A DNA stretch of 21,036 bases from Pelargonium nanum (lineage: Eukaryota > Streptophyta > Magnoliopsida > Geraniales > Geraniaceae), in contig JAYMTF010001845.1 in assembly GCA_036897485.1 (NCBI GenBank), positions 1-21,036 of the forward strand. The letters run 5' to 3'. Below, one piece after another: positions 8,764 through 20,552 of this stretch. A program made the position numbers and the translations under genes. The stretch's first letter is position 1. Every line of letters starts with the position of its first letter. The notes under the pieces were generated by a model. It was not told where the DNA came from, ran no database searches, and was given only the letters and a program-made list of their open reading frames with translations.

Positions 8764-9035
8764 GTGGGTCCCCACTAAACACGGACCAACCAAATCTTCC
8801 AAATCTGCCACATCATCAAGTCGGTTCTTCAACAACACAACAACCACCACGAGCGCGGACCCACCACCGTACCATACTGTACTGTGCGTACAGTTCCAGC
8901 TAGCTAAGGTGGGCCCTACCGCTGCTAGTGCATGCACGAGATCTGTGGGTCCCGATCGATGCGAGACATGTGATCGTGCCACCAAGATCTCTCCAAACAA
9001 TTGCCACGTGGAGACACGAGGTCCGTCCACGTGGC
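8764..9035. promoter_or_regulatory. GC-rich island with repeated TCP-type sites and a paired G-box
   Basis: Four GTGGGNCCC-type sites occur: GTGGGTCCCCAC (8764-8775), GGACCCAC (8857-8864, reverse), GTGGGCCC (8909-8916) and GTGGGTCCC (8945-8953). These match the known TCP consensus GTGGNCCC/GGNCCCAC. Two 8-bp G-boxes, CCACGTGG (9004-9011 and 9027-9034), sit 15 bp apart as an inverted pair, the ABRE-type arrangement bound by bZIP factors. The island is much richer in GC than its AT-rich flanks. Frames across it on both strands (8762-9052 and 8755-9030) look like by-products of its composition. No gene is adjacent, so it could be a distal enhancer, a conserved non-coding sequence or an orphan promoter. 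Confidence 0.5.
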
Positions 9036-9059
9036 GATCGTCGCACCGGTGAAGATGAG

Positions 9060-12000
9060 ATCGAACGCATGTGATTATTTATTTTTTGGTTTTGGGGAGG
9101 TTACTTGGTCCTCACGGCTGGTTGTGGTTGTGATTTGAGTCATGTGGTGTGACTAAATTTAATTTGCTCACTCTCTTAGATTCAAAATTGTCAACTATTT
9201 GCAAAAGGGTTTTGTTAGGTCACCAAGGCCTCCACTTTCCAACTCAGCATTTTTAAATTGCGAGACTTAGGGTTGATTTACGGGTGAGTGAGAGTTCATC
9301 GTGCTGATGAGAGAATGATGTGTCGTTAGATATCTCACTTGTTCGTTTCAATAAGTTTGTAGGTACAAGTCGCTTAGATGGATCAATGTTGCAGAGATTG
9401 AAGTGATATCTGTCGCAACAAACACTGACAAACTGACTGAAACAAAACGACATAATTTCGTCACAAAATACGTTTTTTCTCCCTTAAGTTTAGAGAGATA
9501 TGCCAGTAGAGAGTAAATTATTAGGTAACAATGTAACATGCTTACGTGTTCGGAACATGTTGAAATTTGAAATTCGAAACAAGCCCCTACGATCTAAGCT
9601 CATGAATTTGATCAATATCTATATTGTTTTGGGTCATTTTAAAACTGTTCAGTTGATATTTTTTTAATATACAATTTGAGTAGTTTTGTCGTCTCAAATG
9701 GTGTTTCCTAATAATTATAAATAATAAATAAATGAACAAACCATTGAAGAATCTCATATTTAGGTGTTGCCACAACGTGCTTAAAATGATATAATATGCT
9801 TATATTAACATAATATTGACGAACTAGAACAATCTAGAATGGAAATAAATAAATAAATTTAACTTAAGCAACACTTAATCATTGGAATATTTATATATTT
9901 AGTTTAATTATTTGACTTTGCTTGTGCTTTGGTGAATAATATAGGCTTTTGCTCACATGGGATGAGACTCCATGAATTATTTTTCTTGATAATCTTACAA
10001 TAAGTCTTCTTATAGAAATGTTGCAATTTTTTTAATTACATAACTCAAATCATGATCAATTGATGACTATTGGTGTAATGGAGCCAAAAATCATTATTTT
10101 ACCATTTCATGTTTATATATAGTACTTGACATTCCACATGAATTATAATAGAAATAAATATATATTTTTTTGTCTTCTGTCCCCAAAATAATTGGTTTAT
10201 TTGAATTTACAAAATTCCTCCACATGCATGCACAGAAGACAAGTAAAATCTATTATCCTAAAAAAAACACATGCATGTTTTTGAAAAACTTATCAACAAT
10301 GGTAATGGAAACAAAAACAACCCATTTTTTATTATTCATTTTCTTTTCAAAATGAGTATTTAATTATTATTATAAAAGTACACACTTGCATGCTATATTG
10401 TTGTAAAATTGAATATAAAAATAATTAATGAAGAAAAAAACACAATTGGTAATAAATGAATTGAAACAATAAACTGCCCATACATAGAATCACTTGTTTT
10501 GTTTGGTAGTATTGATATAATAACAAAGTAGAATTATAAAATATGGCATTGATTTTAGCAAAAACTTGATTGTGCATTTATAAAAAAGACAAGTGATGGC
10601 AAATTAATTACTTCTCAAGAAACTAAGAAATGTAAAATAAATTTTCAATATAATAAATGAGCCAACTAGCTAGTTCACACTACCAAATTTAGTTGTTTAT
10701 TAAGACTTTGTATGTTTTTAGACTTTATTATAAATGACATTCTTATTACTAAATGAGCCTTTAATTCTATAATGTAAAAATAAACATAAACAGTTAAACA
10801 CAACACAATATTCAAATCTTATCTTCTATAAGTAGCGATATAAAATAGTTTAAAAACTAAACTGTTAAATGACTAAAACGCTATTTAAATAATAGAATAG
10901 CATAAAATGTGTCTAAACACTTGTAGTATCACAATTGTCTCGTCCGTTGGGTCGTCATCGCTTACATCATTATGTATATACATATTTATATATGTAAATT
11001 AATATAGTTTATTTTAAGGAACAATTAATTGCTAATTAAACTAATGTTTACACAGTACATTGATGAGCCCTAGATAGTTTTAGCAGGTACATATTGCTAA
11101 TCTAAACAAAAGGACAATACAATCTTGTTCCGTACCACTTAATTAGCCTTGGGTTTTCCACTTAATTAATTAAGTTAATATGATTTTTAATTAGTTATTT
11201 ATTTATTTTCATATAAATATTCCATGATATAAATTAATGGCAGTTAACCTTGTCGGTGCATGTTCTAATTTTAAAACTAATGAAAATTTAATATTGTCTT
11301 CACCCAAAAAATAAAAATAAATATTACCCTTAGAATCTGCTAACATGCAGTACTCGAGAGAATTTAAAATAGTTCATTTTAATTTTCCATGTTGACTTTT
11401 TTGTACTTAAATTAATTTTGTTTCATTCTTTTTCACTTTGACTTTTACAGTTTTTGTTTAATTTTATTTAAAATTAGAAAAGACAATTTAAATATTGTAA
11501 TTCGATAATGGCATGTGTGTAACCCAATTGTCATGCACTATTTATTCAAATAAATGAATAAGTCAAAATTCTAATTAGGATTTGTTTTTAAATAAATAAA
11601 TTATTCTAATTTTTTACTCCTACTTGACTATATTGACATAAATAAAAGAGCTTATAAATGTGTTGTACAAGTTTTTGTGTTCATAAATGTGTTTTGTTTG
11701 CGTTAAACCATGCAACACACAAATATCCTTTCAACACGACACATGAATTATCAACTCCAGTAAAAGCCACTAGTGCAAAAATATGCTCCAATAACTTTCT
11801 TTTAGATTCATTGAACTATCACTTAAAAAAAAAACTTTAATTGTAAGCCATATTAAAAGTATTATGATCCCCATTCTAATCATTGGATTGCTTCATAACA
11901 TGCCTAGCTTGTAGTTTGATGATACAAAAAAGAAAAGAAAATGAGCTCCAAGCACATGTGTGTGAAAAGGGAAGGTCAAATATAGGAGGAGCAAAGCTAC

Positions 12001-12835
12001 ATGGGATTGTCACAAATAGTTGATACAAACCATGTGGATGTCTCAATTGGTCAAGTCTCACTCAATGCATTGCACACTCCATTTGAGTCCCAAACTAGCT
12101 ATTTCCTCCCCTATTTTCATCCCACCTTGCTTCCCAATTTCATGCCCATGTGCTCTCTCATCCTTGTTTTGTCCTCACTTTGAGGTTCATGTCATTCAAG
12201 TTCGCCAACTCAACACGCAAATAAAAAATGCTTTTAACTGATGTCACCGACTAACTTTAATTCAGATCAATATGTGTAGTAAGAGTTAGATTTTGTATCA
12301 TTCGTGATTGAAAGTGACATTTTACGATTTTAGCCGCATAAACATTAACATGGAATTAAAGTGCGTATTTTCAGTCCTTGACCTTATTCATGTGGAAGAG
12401 AGGGTGCTGATTTTATGTTTCATTTTCTCAACAAGACTGTTGTGTAGCCATAACTACTCGTAATTCTTCATTCACATTGTCAATTTAATGGGAAGATTCC
12501 CCTATTTGGCAGGGAGATTATTTGAGTTCAAATAAAAAAATGATTATAATGTGTGAAAGAAATTAAAAGAGATCACTGTTAATATGAATGCACAGTTCAT
12601 GGTTGAATTTCAGTTCTCACCAAATTAAATTTCATAATCTTGAATGGCAGAGACAAGGTTAAACTATAACTTTCTATACATGAATTATTACAATAAAAAA
12701 AAATAGGTCACCACACTTTAAAATTCTATGTTTAGTAATTCTATGATACTAATCTATGTTTTTGTGATCACTTCGAACCTAGTTTGAAGAGGATGTGAAA
12801 GATTTTTCATTATATGATCCAATGCATGTGCTTAA
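9060..12835. other. Intergenic DNA, mostly AT-rich
   Basis: About 3.8 kb without a supportable gene. The interval 11880-12200 is less AT-rich and holds short overlapping frames on both strands, but they share no coding signature. I see no RNA gene or clear mobile element. Confidence 0.55.
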
Positions 12836-12837
12836 AG

Positions 12838-13060
12838 TGGAGGTGGCAATTTTAAGCTTAAGGTCAAGTTCATAAAGCCTAATTTGAATTTGACTCGAAA
12901 TGATTTCAGGTTCATTCGGGTTTCAGATTTTGGGCCGCAAATCAAGTCAAGTTTAACTCTTTGGTACAAATGTGCGGTTTGTGCAGGCTTATCCGGTCGA
13001 CCCGAAAGATGGTCGAATTAAATTCCCGATTTTTCCAAATTCGGCTCTACTTCCAAGCTA
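12838..13060. repeat. Diverged repeat relic (GGTGGCAATTTT...CGGGTT...GACCCG)
   Basis: The segment starts gaggtggcaatttta and carries words such as cattcgggtttcag, gggccgcaaatcaagtc and gtcgacccgaaag. The phrase GGTGGCAAtt followed by CGGGTT/GACCCG words is typical of old hAT- or Mutator-like non-autonomous repeats in plants. Terminal repeats are not readable, so the borders are approximate. Confidence 0.35.
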
Positions 13061-13214
13061 CCAATAAAATTACGACACTTCATTGTATATACATTCTACT
13101 GGATTTCCAAACATTTTGGTGAGTAGAAAGGTGAAGAAAGATAGCTGTTGTTAGTAGCTAGAGACCAATACACAACAACCAACCTAACTAACTACCTTTC
13201 AATGTGAAGAATGA

Positions 13215-13279
13215 TGGGCCAATTGGAGAAGTAACTACTATCCATAAGTGCAGGCTTCAGAGGCAAGACAAAAACCCTA
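13215..13279 (+). promoter_or_regulatory. Site II plus telo-box pair
   Basis: TGGGCC (13215-13220) is followed by a telo-box AAACCCTA (13272-13279). This pairing is known from promoters of ribosomal-protein and translation genes. It lies downstream of the exoribonuclease gene, with no recognisable gene on the + strand behind it, so any product would be non-coding or antisense to the gene's 3' end. Confidence 0.3.
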
Positions 13280-13616
13280 GACTACCACTGGCTGGCCATG
13301 CCCACTAGACCCACCATGTATTCACTTCAAGCTTCAGTATCATGTGAACAATACACACTTGCTTAAATGTCATTTCTTTCTCATGCAACATTGCATACTT
13401 CACTGAAGTCAGTGTCTCGTGTGTGATTCTGATGAGTCAATACAAATACAAAAATGCCATATTCATGTCCACTTTAAGCTATATTCTCTGTTTTCTTATC
13501 TTAGATGTACGTATCGTGTCTCAAATTGCCAACTCTAAATTCATCAATCACAGATAGCAAATGAGTGAATTCTTCTACAGTACTGCTGCTAATTTTAACA
13601 TATTATCATCTTATAT

Positions 13617-13967
13617 TTTATTTTACAACAATTCAAATGAAATAAGAACAGAAGAGAGCACATTCTGAATAAGGTTGGTGCCGTTACCTGAGTAACATTC
13701 TGAAGAGCATGCACGTATCACAACGCAAAAAGAGGTTGTATCCACAAAGATACGGATGCTTGATCCATTCAGAGGCATCTTCCTTAGGGCTTCGAGGACA
13801 CACTACGCAATACAATGCATCCGAATTCGATCAGCACTGCACAAAATTTCAGTTTTGTGGAAAGTGCTTGACATGGAGGAACAAGAAAACATTGTCCCCG
13901 GTGATATACTAAAAATAGTAACAGTACCAGGAAGCATTTCTCTTTGACAAGTCTTTCCCATTAACGC
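13617..13967 (-). other. 3' UTR of the RNR1-like gene
   Basis: A minus-strand AATAAA lies at 13622-13617, about 345 bases after the stop, and is a plausible poly(A) signal. The block 13690-13967 is less AT-rich, as expected of transcribed sequence. An apparent donor (cag|gtaacgg, near 13690) might mark an intron in the UTR. Frames read on the + strand here are antisense to the UTR. Confidence 0.45.
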
Positions 13968-16900
13968 CTATATGGCTTGCCTCAGACGAAGAACGTCGTT
14001 GCGCGGATGAGCTACTTCCACCTCAACTTCTATCTCATCTCCGACCTCTGCTTCCTGAGACACCCACGCAGTATCTTGAAATCCAACCTGCATAGTCCAT
14101 CCACCTTAATCAATGAATAAAAGTATAGCAATGGTAATGTATAACTATCTTAGACAGCAAACATTAGATATGATAGAAAAGGCACACTTGATTTTGGTAC
14201 TCCTATGGTATTAGGATAGTACATTATTTTGGTACTTTACCAAAGTCGACCTTGAATCAATAAAGGAGAATTTTATCAAAGACAGTTCCAAGTGACCATG
14301 TGCTTTATGTAACTTTCCACACTGATAAGTGGCCACTGGTCACTGAAGAAAAGAAACTCTCAATTTGACATGGTGGTGTTACAAGGAAAAGCAAGCAATT
14401 TCTACACACATGTTCGCTCTAACTATAACGATCCATATGGTCTTGAACATGTAATACATTATATACAGGCATTGTTCACTTATGCTCCAAAGCACAAACC
14501 GGAACATCAACATCATAGCTTCATGAAATGAATGAGGGATAGTGAAAGATGAGATTGGGTGAAGGGTGGAAATAAGCTTACAATGTAGAAGATATATGTT
14601 TCAATTCATGAAAATAGTTCAAGATATCACCAGGTCAATTGGCTTTTGACAGTGGAGACTATAGTATGGTTATGTAGACTTCTAAAACAAAACATTCACT
14701 GTTCAATTTGATTCCCCCAAAGTCTAATCATATAATTAAGCTAATATATGAAATATATTGTTGCAAAAGAATAACAATTACGCCATACTATTTTGAGCTT
14801 ACCTCAACCAACAATACAGCAGCAAGGCGATCTTTGATAAGTCTAAGAATCAAAGCACGGAATTTTGTTCCGTTCGGTTGCCTTCTCAAGTACTCAATTA
14901 TCCAATAACGAACAGCATTATTGCTGATTTTCCTTATGAATCTAGATTGCATATTTATAAGCAATGAAATTCCTTCCAGCTGACCGGCTGTGAACGGAAG
15001 AGAATCACCTCTAAGAAATGCTTTCACCTAGAAACTTATACAAGGTTAAAATGATTAAAAACAATAGTGTATAAAAGCAAATATTCAATATAAAAACAAC
15101 ACTCACTCTGTACCAAATGAGTGCATGCTTTCTCTAAAAATATAGTCCACTTTCCTTTCAGGTTAGTTATGCGTGAATTACCAACAATATTCCTCATATG
15201 AGTATTAGAAGTTTAGAACCTTTTGAGTTTGTTACAACAAGCACATGGGAGTACACATGAGAAAGTCCAACGCCAACGAACTTATCTTTCATTTTTACAA
15301 AAATATAGGGAAGTGGACATTCATTTTGGGACAGAGTAGTCATTAATAATAAAAAAACTCGTTTAGAATACTATCGGCATATAGCCCTACAAGGGTAACA
15401 ATATCCAGTCCCATAAAAGCAATGCCATCACAAGACATAAGAAAAATTTGCACCTTTTTCCGCCTTTGGCAATTAAACTACTCCCTTTGTCCGAAAACAA
15501 GTGTCCTTCCTATTTCTCTTGCATTTTTGTCCCAAAATGAGTGTCTTGTTTCTTTTTTACGAAGTTATGCATGAATTACCAATAATATCCTTGTAATAAA
15601 TTAGTATCACATGAGTTTGTTACAACACATGCTCATGGAGTAACAAGAGAAAATGTACAATATTAACTAACTTCTTATTTTTTTCTCAAAATAGAAAGCA
15701 AGACACTTATTTTGGGATAAAGGGAGTCTAGATATCCAGCATTTCCATCATGTTTTCTTTCTTTGTTCATTATTTTCTACAAAAGAGGGATAGATTGTCG
15801 TTCGCAGGAAGTATGGTTCAGCTTCTCTTTGATAACACTACCAAATTGGTTTTCTTTACTTAATAAAGAATTACCAAGCACATTTAGTTATATAATCCAT
15901 TCATGCACATGCAAAGAATTGACCATATGAAACTTACCTGATAATGAGCAATAAGATCCATATATCTTCGTATTGGAGATGTAAACTGAACGTAACCAGG
16001 AATCCCTAAAGTTCCATGTCGTATAGGCTTCCTGTAATTCATTTCAGCAGCACGCATTAGTTTAACAAGAGCCGAACTCCTAACAGGTCCTTTTGGAAGA
16101 TGTTCAAATGCAGATTGGTCAATATCGGGCTGGGGCTGTCCTCTGTATGGTAAAGGAATCTCATGGTAGGAACCATAAGTAGCTATGACTTCCCCGCAGA
16201 GTATCATCATCTCAGAGACTAGACGCATTGCAGGATCATCTTGGTTTTCAACATAAAGACTGATTGATGGTTCTGGATCATCTGGATTTCTCACTTTGAT
16301 GCGAGCATCTATTCCTGATAGGTCAATTGCACCCTGAAAAAAAAAATGCAAAAATTATAATATTACGATCTATTTATTTTTGTAGTAACTACATTTTTTT
16401 AATAATCTATAACAATCACAGAGGCCAACAGATGAAGTATGTGCTATAATGACAAGGCAATGAAAAGAATTATTTTGGCACATACCATTTTCTCCTCATA
16501 TTTGTTGACATGAGTATGAGTTCATTATTTTTTCCTACTCAACTAAAAACACATTATCGAAATCAAATACTCCCACCATCTCAAAATGAGTGTCCATTTC
16601 AATTTTGGTTAGTTAGTTAGTTATACATGAATTTCCAACAATATCCCTAAGATAAGTTAGTTAGAATCCCTTGAGTTTGCTACAACAAGAGCACAATGGG
16701 GATAAGGGAAAAAACCTAACTCATACCAAATCATACTCAACCTTTATAAAAATTGAAAAGTACACACTCATTTTGGGACAAAGGGAGTAGAAGAGCACCA
16801 TGCACGTTATTCACTAAAACTACACATATGAAAGAAACATTATGGACACAAATGTTGAGGTTAGAAAACATGAAGTTGGAGGTGCTACAGGTAACAAAGT

Positions 16901-19341
16901 GGAGGATGATGATTGCACGACAACAATTAAAAAATAAGTGCAATTCTTAGTGCCCATAAACAAATAAGTTTTAAAATTTTTTAACTTAACCTGTTGCTGG
17001 CGCCATTTAAACCGAAGAGTTGCAGCCTCTGAGAGAATATTTAGTTCAGCTTCCTCTTCCATATTCAAATAAATCAGCTCTGATGCACTCTCATATGTAA
17101 GCATGTAGGTTGGTTTAATGATTGAGTTACCCACTGTATATTCTGCAATGCTGTCATACACATTTTGAGAGTAAATTAGAATATAGCCTCATCACACACA
17201 TAAACTCAAAATATGAATCCAACAATTCATCACCAAATAGGCATTCTAGAATCTAGATCAAAATGGCGAAGAACTGCAAACAACATTACTTCAAAGAACT
17301 TTCCTTCGCCAAATTTCAAGAGAACAGAGTAAGCATAGCCATATGATTCTAACTTATTTAAAAAGTCCACATATCTTTCTTACCAACACACAGCTAACCT
17401 TGGCAGCTTAAGAGGATATCCAACAATAATAAAATTGAGGCACCTCTTGAATATTATAATAACCAAGTTCATAAACTTGTAAACAATGCAGACTTATTCT
17501 ACTAAAACCTTAACCTTACCTAGTTTATCTTAATCATTGAATTTCCAGAGGCCATCCAAACTCCATAAGTCTTCTATACTATTGCTATAACATTTTAGGT
17601 GGAAAGTAATTGCCATATCTAAGCCACATTCATTCATTTCCAATTATGCACAAACTTATCATTTTCGTAACTTAACTCGCATAGAAAACACCAAATAATT
17701 TATGATGTACCTGCCATCAGGTTGCAGCACAACAGATACTGTAACAGCATTGCAAATCTCTCCTTGTTTCAAACTCATTCCCTCCATTGCTAGTTTCTCT
17801 GGAAACATGGGATAAGTGGCAGTGGGTAAGAAAAGAGAAGTTCCTCTTGACATGGCTTCCCTACAGAAAATCAACTATATCAAACTCTGATAAACCAAAA
17901 AGGTTCAATTGTTCATTTGTACAGAAACTTGGAACAGACCTATCCACTAAGCTCCCTGGTTGGACATATCTAGCTGGATCAGCTACATGAACCCAAACTT
18001 TGATTTGACCATCCTGCAACCTCATTGCACTCAGAGCATCATCTAGCTACAGAATGTAGATTGGTTAGCAATTTAAGATTAAAGTTTCGAAGTAAACAAA
18101 AAAATGTAAGGTCATTGAGGGAATCTACAAGTCTAAACTTGGGAAATCATTTGACAAAGACAATTACCTCATCAGCCTCATCAACATCAATGGCATAAAC
18201 CTTTAAGTAAGTAAGATCTTCTCTGTCCATCTGAAGATAAAGTGCACCAAATAAACAAATTGTCACACATACAAAAAGGAAATTTTTGATAATACCAATA
18301 TGCATGTAAGATCAAAATATTAACCTATCTCATTTCCCTAGCGTCTATCCCCCAAGAAAGCTTTTTACTGCATTGGAAGATTTACCATACACAAACAATC
18401 CATTTAACACAGAGCTTAATGTCATGTGACAACACATCTCCAGATACGAACCACACACACAATAAATAAAACAAAGAACCTTTTCCACATGAACAGCAGC
18501 CTTTTAACTCTTCTTGGAGAAGGGGCAGGGGTGAACCAAAAAAATTATAATCTCCAGATAGGAACCGCGTAACTTCTAAAGTAATAACCTTGCACCCACA
18601 TATGAACAACAGACATTTAACCTATTTATTTTTAAGGGACAGGAGAGAACCAAAGATTAGAATCTCACACTTCTTGTGCCATCTTTTCAAATTGGACTTC
18701 TAAGCAAACATCTTTAAAATAAATAAATTCTCCGACTAAATATCATACAGAAACTTCAGTAGCCATGTACAGAATGCGAAGAAGGGTTACCTCATCTGGG
18801 TCAGAAGACTCTGACAACAGATTTTCAGCAGCTAAGATAATCTCCTCTGAGTGATCTTTACGAATTTTGGACTTTAACAGATCCAGATTTACATGTACAG
18901 GAAAATATCCAATATCTATGAGAAGATTTAGAGCTGATGAGGATGCTTTTGTCTTTCCCATTTCCTTGAGAATCTGACAAGAAAATTAAACATATTTTAT
19001 AGAGCATAAAACTAATATCACCAAACAAACAAACCATTCTTTCTTCAAACTATTGGACAATTTATAACCACAACCACATTTCACATGAAATTACAACAAA
19101 TTTGGTGAAGACACTCTACCATCTCAGCTGTTTTCTTTCGGTCATCACTTTGGTACGCATCGATAGCATATGCTTCAAGAGACTCTATCCTGTATCTTTT
19201 TGTTTCTTCAGCCAACCATGTTGATTTAGAAGGTTTAGCATTTGAAGGCATCGCTTTTACAGACTTCAGTAACTGTACAAACTCCTGAAGTTCCCTGTCC
19301 GCAGCTTCCTTTGCAAGCTTCTTACGTGCAAGCTCCTCCAC
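13968..19341 (-). CDS. RNR1: RNR1-like exoribonuclease II (RNB domain), nine 3' exons, 5' end outside window
   Basis: RNR1 is a 3'-5' exoribonuclease of the RNase II/R family that trims rRNA and mRNA ends in chloroplasts and mitochondria. Coding exons are 19341-19120, 18973-18791, 18230-18168, 18046-17940, 17860-17711, 17150-16991, 16333-15938, 15027-14803 and 14087-13968 (TAG). All join in frame with GT-AG borders and give 541 residues. A Lys/Glu-rich segment comes first, then the RNB domain, opening with YAIDVDEADE then LDDALS (visible residues 147-162), HVADPARYV, GTSLFLPTATYPMFPEKLAM, and FTSPIRRYMDL (412-422), the signature with the substrate-contacting Arg. A short S1-like region with VGDEIEVEVEVAHPR ends it. 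The match to plant RNR1 is strong by recall. Arabidopsis RNR1 is about 800 aa, so the transit peptide and N-terminal part lie beyond 21036. Confidence 0.93.
14088..14802 (-). other. RNR1 last intron (715 bp)
   Basis: The donor is GAG|gtaagc and the acceptor is atgcag|GTT, between the last two exons. No second gene is seen inside it. Confidence 0.8.
15102..15336 (+). mobile_element. Stowaway-like MITE, copy A (RNR1 intron)
   Basis: The left end CTCACTCTGTACCAAATGAG and the right end CATTCATTTTGGGACAGAG form degraded inverted ends of the CTCCCTNYGTCCCAAAATGAGTG type. TA follows the right end at 15337-15338; the left flank reads CA, so the TA duplication is decayed. The interior has gttagttatgcgtgaatt, then ttgagtttgttacaacaagc, shared with copies B and C. 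Length is 235 bp. Tc1/mariner-like Stowaway elements typically insert at TA. Confidence 0.78.
15481..15726 (+). mobile_element. Stowaway-like MITE, copy B (RNR1 intron)
   Basis: The left end CTCCCTTTGTCCGAAAACAA is preceded by TA (15479-15480). The right end CTTATTTTGGGATAAAGGGAG is followed by TC where TA is expected. A second internal phrase, cccaaaatgagtgtcttg, near 15531 repeats the terminal motif. The interior atgcatgaattaccaataat and gagtttgttacaacacatgc match copies A and C. Length is 246 bp. Confidence 0.82.
16570..16787 (+). mobile_element. Stowaway-like MITE, copy C (RNR1 intron)
   Basis: The left end CTCCCACCATCTCAAAATGA and the right end TCATTTTGGGACAAAGGGAG are flanked by intact TA on both sides (16568-16569 and 16788-16789). 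The interior atacatgaatttccaacaat and ttgagtttgctacaacaaga match copies A and B in the same orientation. Length is 218 bp. Frames seen across its right edge come from the element and intron, not from a gene. Confidence 0.85.
18231..18790 (-). other. RNR1 intron (560 bp)
   Basis: The donor is GAG|gtaacc and the acceptor is cttcag|ATG. It separates the exon ending SSDPDE from the 63-bp mini-exon that starts with an internal ATG. It contains the tandem repeat listed next. Confidence 0.8.
18435..18665. repeat. Diverged tandem repeat, two ~114-bp units, in an RNR1 intron
   Basis: Unit one starts atctccagatacgaacc (about 18436) and unit two starts atctccagataggaacc (about 18550). Both go on with cacat-gaaca-cag-c-tttaac and end g-gagaacc-like, aaccaaa and a--ataatctc or attagaatctc. 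The order is the same with small indels, so this is a local duplication inside the intron. Confidence 0.7.
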
Positions 19342-20552
19342 CTTGTTTCAAACAATAAGGTTCCAGATTTAACCGTAGTGGGGAAAAAATCAAGCACTAA
19401 GTGAAGCATGCATGACTCTTATAAAGCTATATTAGTGTATACTTCAAATATATCTCACTCAGTTAACAAGCCAATAATTCATAAAATATATAACATAGTG
19501 TAGAAAGCATTAGTCATTTTATGAAGAGAAAAAGGTCCGATAATGTATCCCACATTGTTTGTGTGTGGAATTAGATATTGCTTCAATGCTTCATATACTA
19601 GTCAATCCCCTCCAGCTAAAGTTTAGGCTTTAGCAGTTGGAAACTTAACATCAACACCTTGTGACCTGATAGGAGTCAAAATTCATTGTATTTATTCCCT
19701 TATTTTTAGGCTTTTGGCTTACCTTAAGCCTTAAATTGATCTATAATGACATTTTTTAAGAACAGGTGTTGATTAAAGGAAGACAAGCAGCAATACAGAA
19801 ATTAAGGGTAAAAATGAGCGTAGGATATTTGACCATTGGATGGTATTCCAAAAATTTCACACCCTTATAGTTGTTTATCAAGAGAAAATAAGACATTCAC
19901 GACATTAAAGGAGAAGTCCCAAGTTTTTTGGATTGGCCTTGAGAGTAGAAAGCTTAGATTGATAGGCTATCAAAGTCTTCTTAAACTTCATAGGGAAATA
20001 TTAATAATTTTATAAGAAAAGGGATAAGGAAAACTCAACATATTGCCTCAAACCTGGGCTCCATCATGGAAGAATAGGAAATTAAAGTTTCCCAAGTGTG
20101 ATGTGCCTATGGTGTGGAATTAAGGTTAGGCTCCCTATTCTATGGTCAGAATCAAGAAGACTTAAAAAAGGCTCATTAGGGATGTGAGAAAAGGGAAAAG
20201 AAAAGGAGGTTATTCATTTTCAGAATTTTGCATTTCTTCATATAATGTCTAGCTAGATTTTCCCTTGAAAGAGAAGTTGAAGTCTTGACCAAGATCTTAT
20301 GAGATAAGAGTTATCTAAATTAAGTTTCTTTATCTTGAAATTAGTGTGTTCTATTATATATGTATGGTTTTTATCTTGAATTGCTATGAGGCATACTACG
20401 TCAATTAGCATGATGATGATCTGAACTAATAATTTAGAAAAATTGATCCATTATCATCTTATTTTCTAACACTTTGTAGCAGCTAATAGTTAATAACTAT
20501 GGTCAGCTATTGTTGTTGATTACTATAGAGAACATGAAGGAAGTTGAATGAA

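Noticed and set aside
8755-9052. Two opposite-strand frames of 91 and 96 codons
   Set aside because: They overlap almost fully and exist because the block is GC-rich with few stops. Neither has a domain, and the sequence reads better as clustered regulatory motifs.
11658-12241. Several short frames of 60-73 aa on both strands
   Set aside because: They overlap, have no shared reading frame, no domain and no splice context.
13709-13947. Two + strand frames of 67 and 63 aa
   Set aside because: They overlap each other in different frames and are antisense to the 3' UTR of the RNR1-like gene; no family resemblance.
16737-16950. Frames on both strands between RNR1 exons
   Set aside because: They span the right end of MITE copy C and intron sequence.
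18382-18609. 75-aa minus-strand frame rich in Cys
   Set aside because: It lies inside an RNR1 intron and crosses the tandem duplication; no domain and no splice support.
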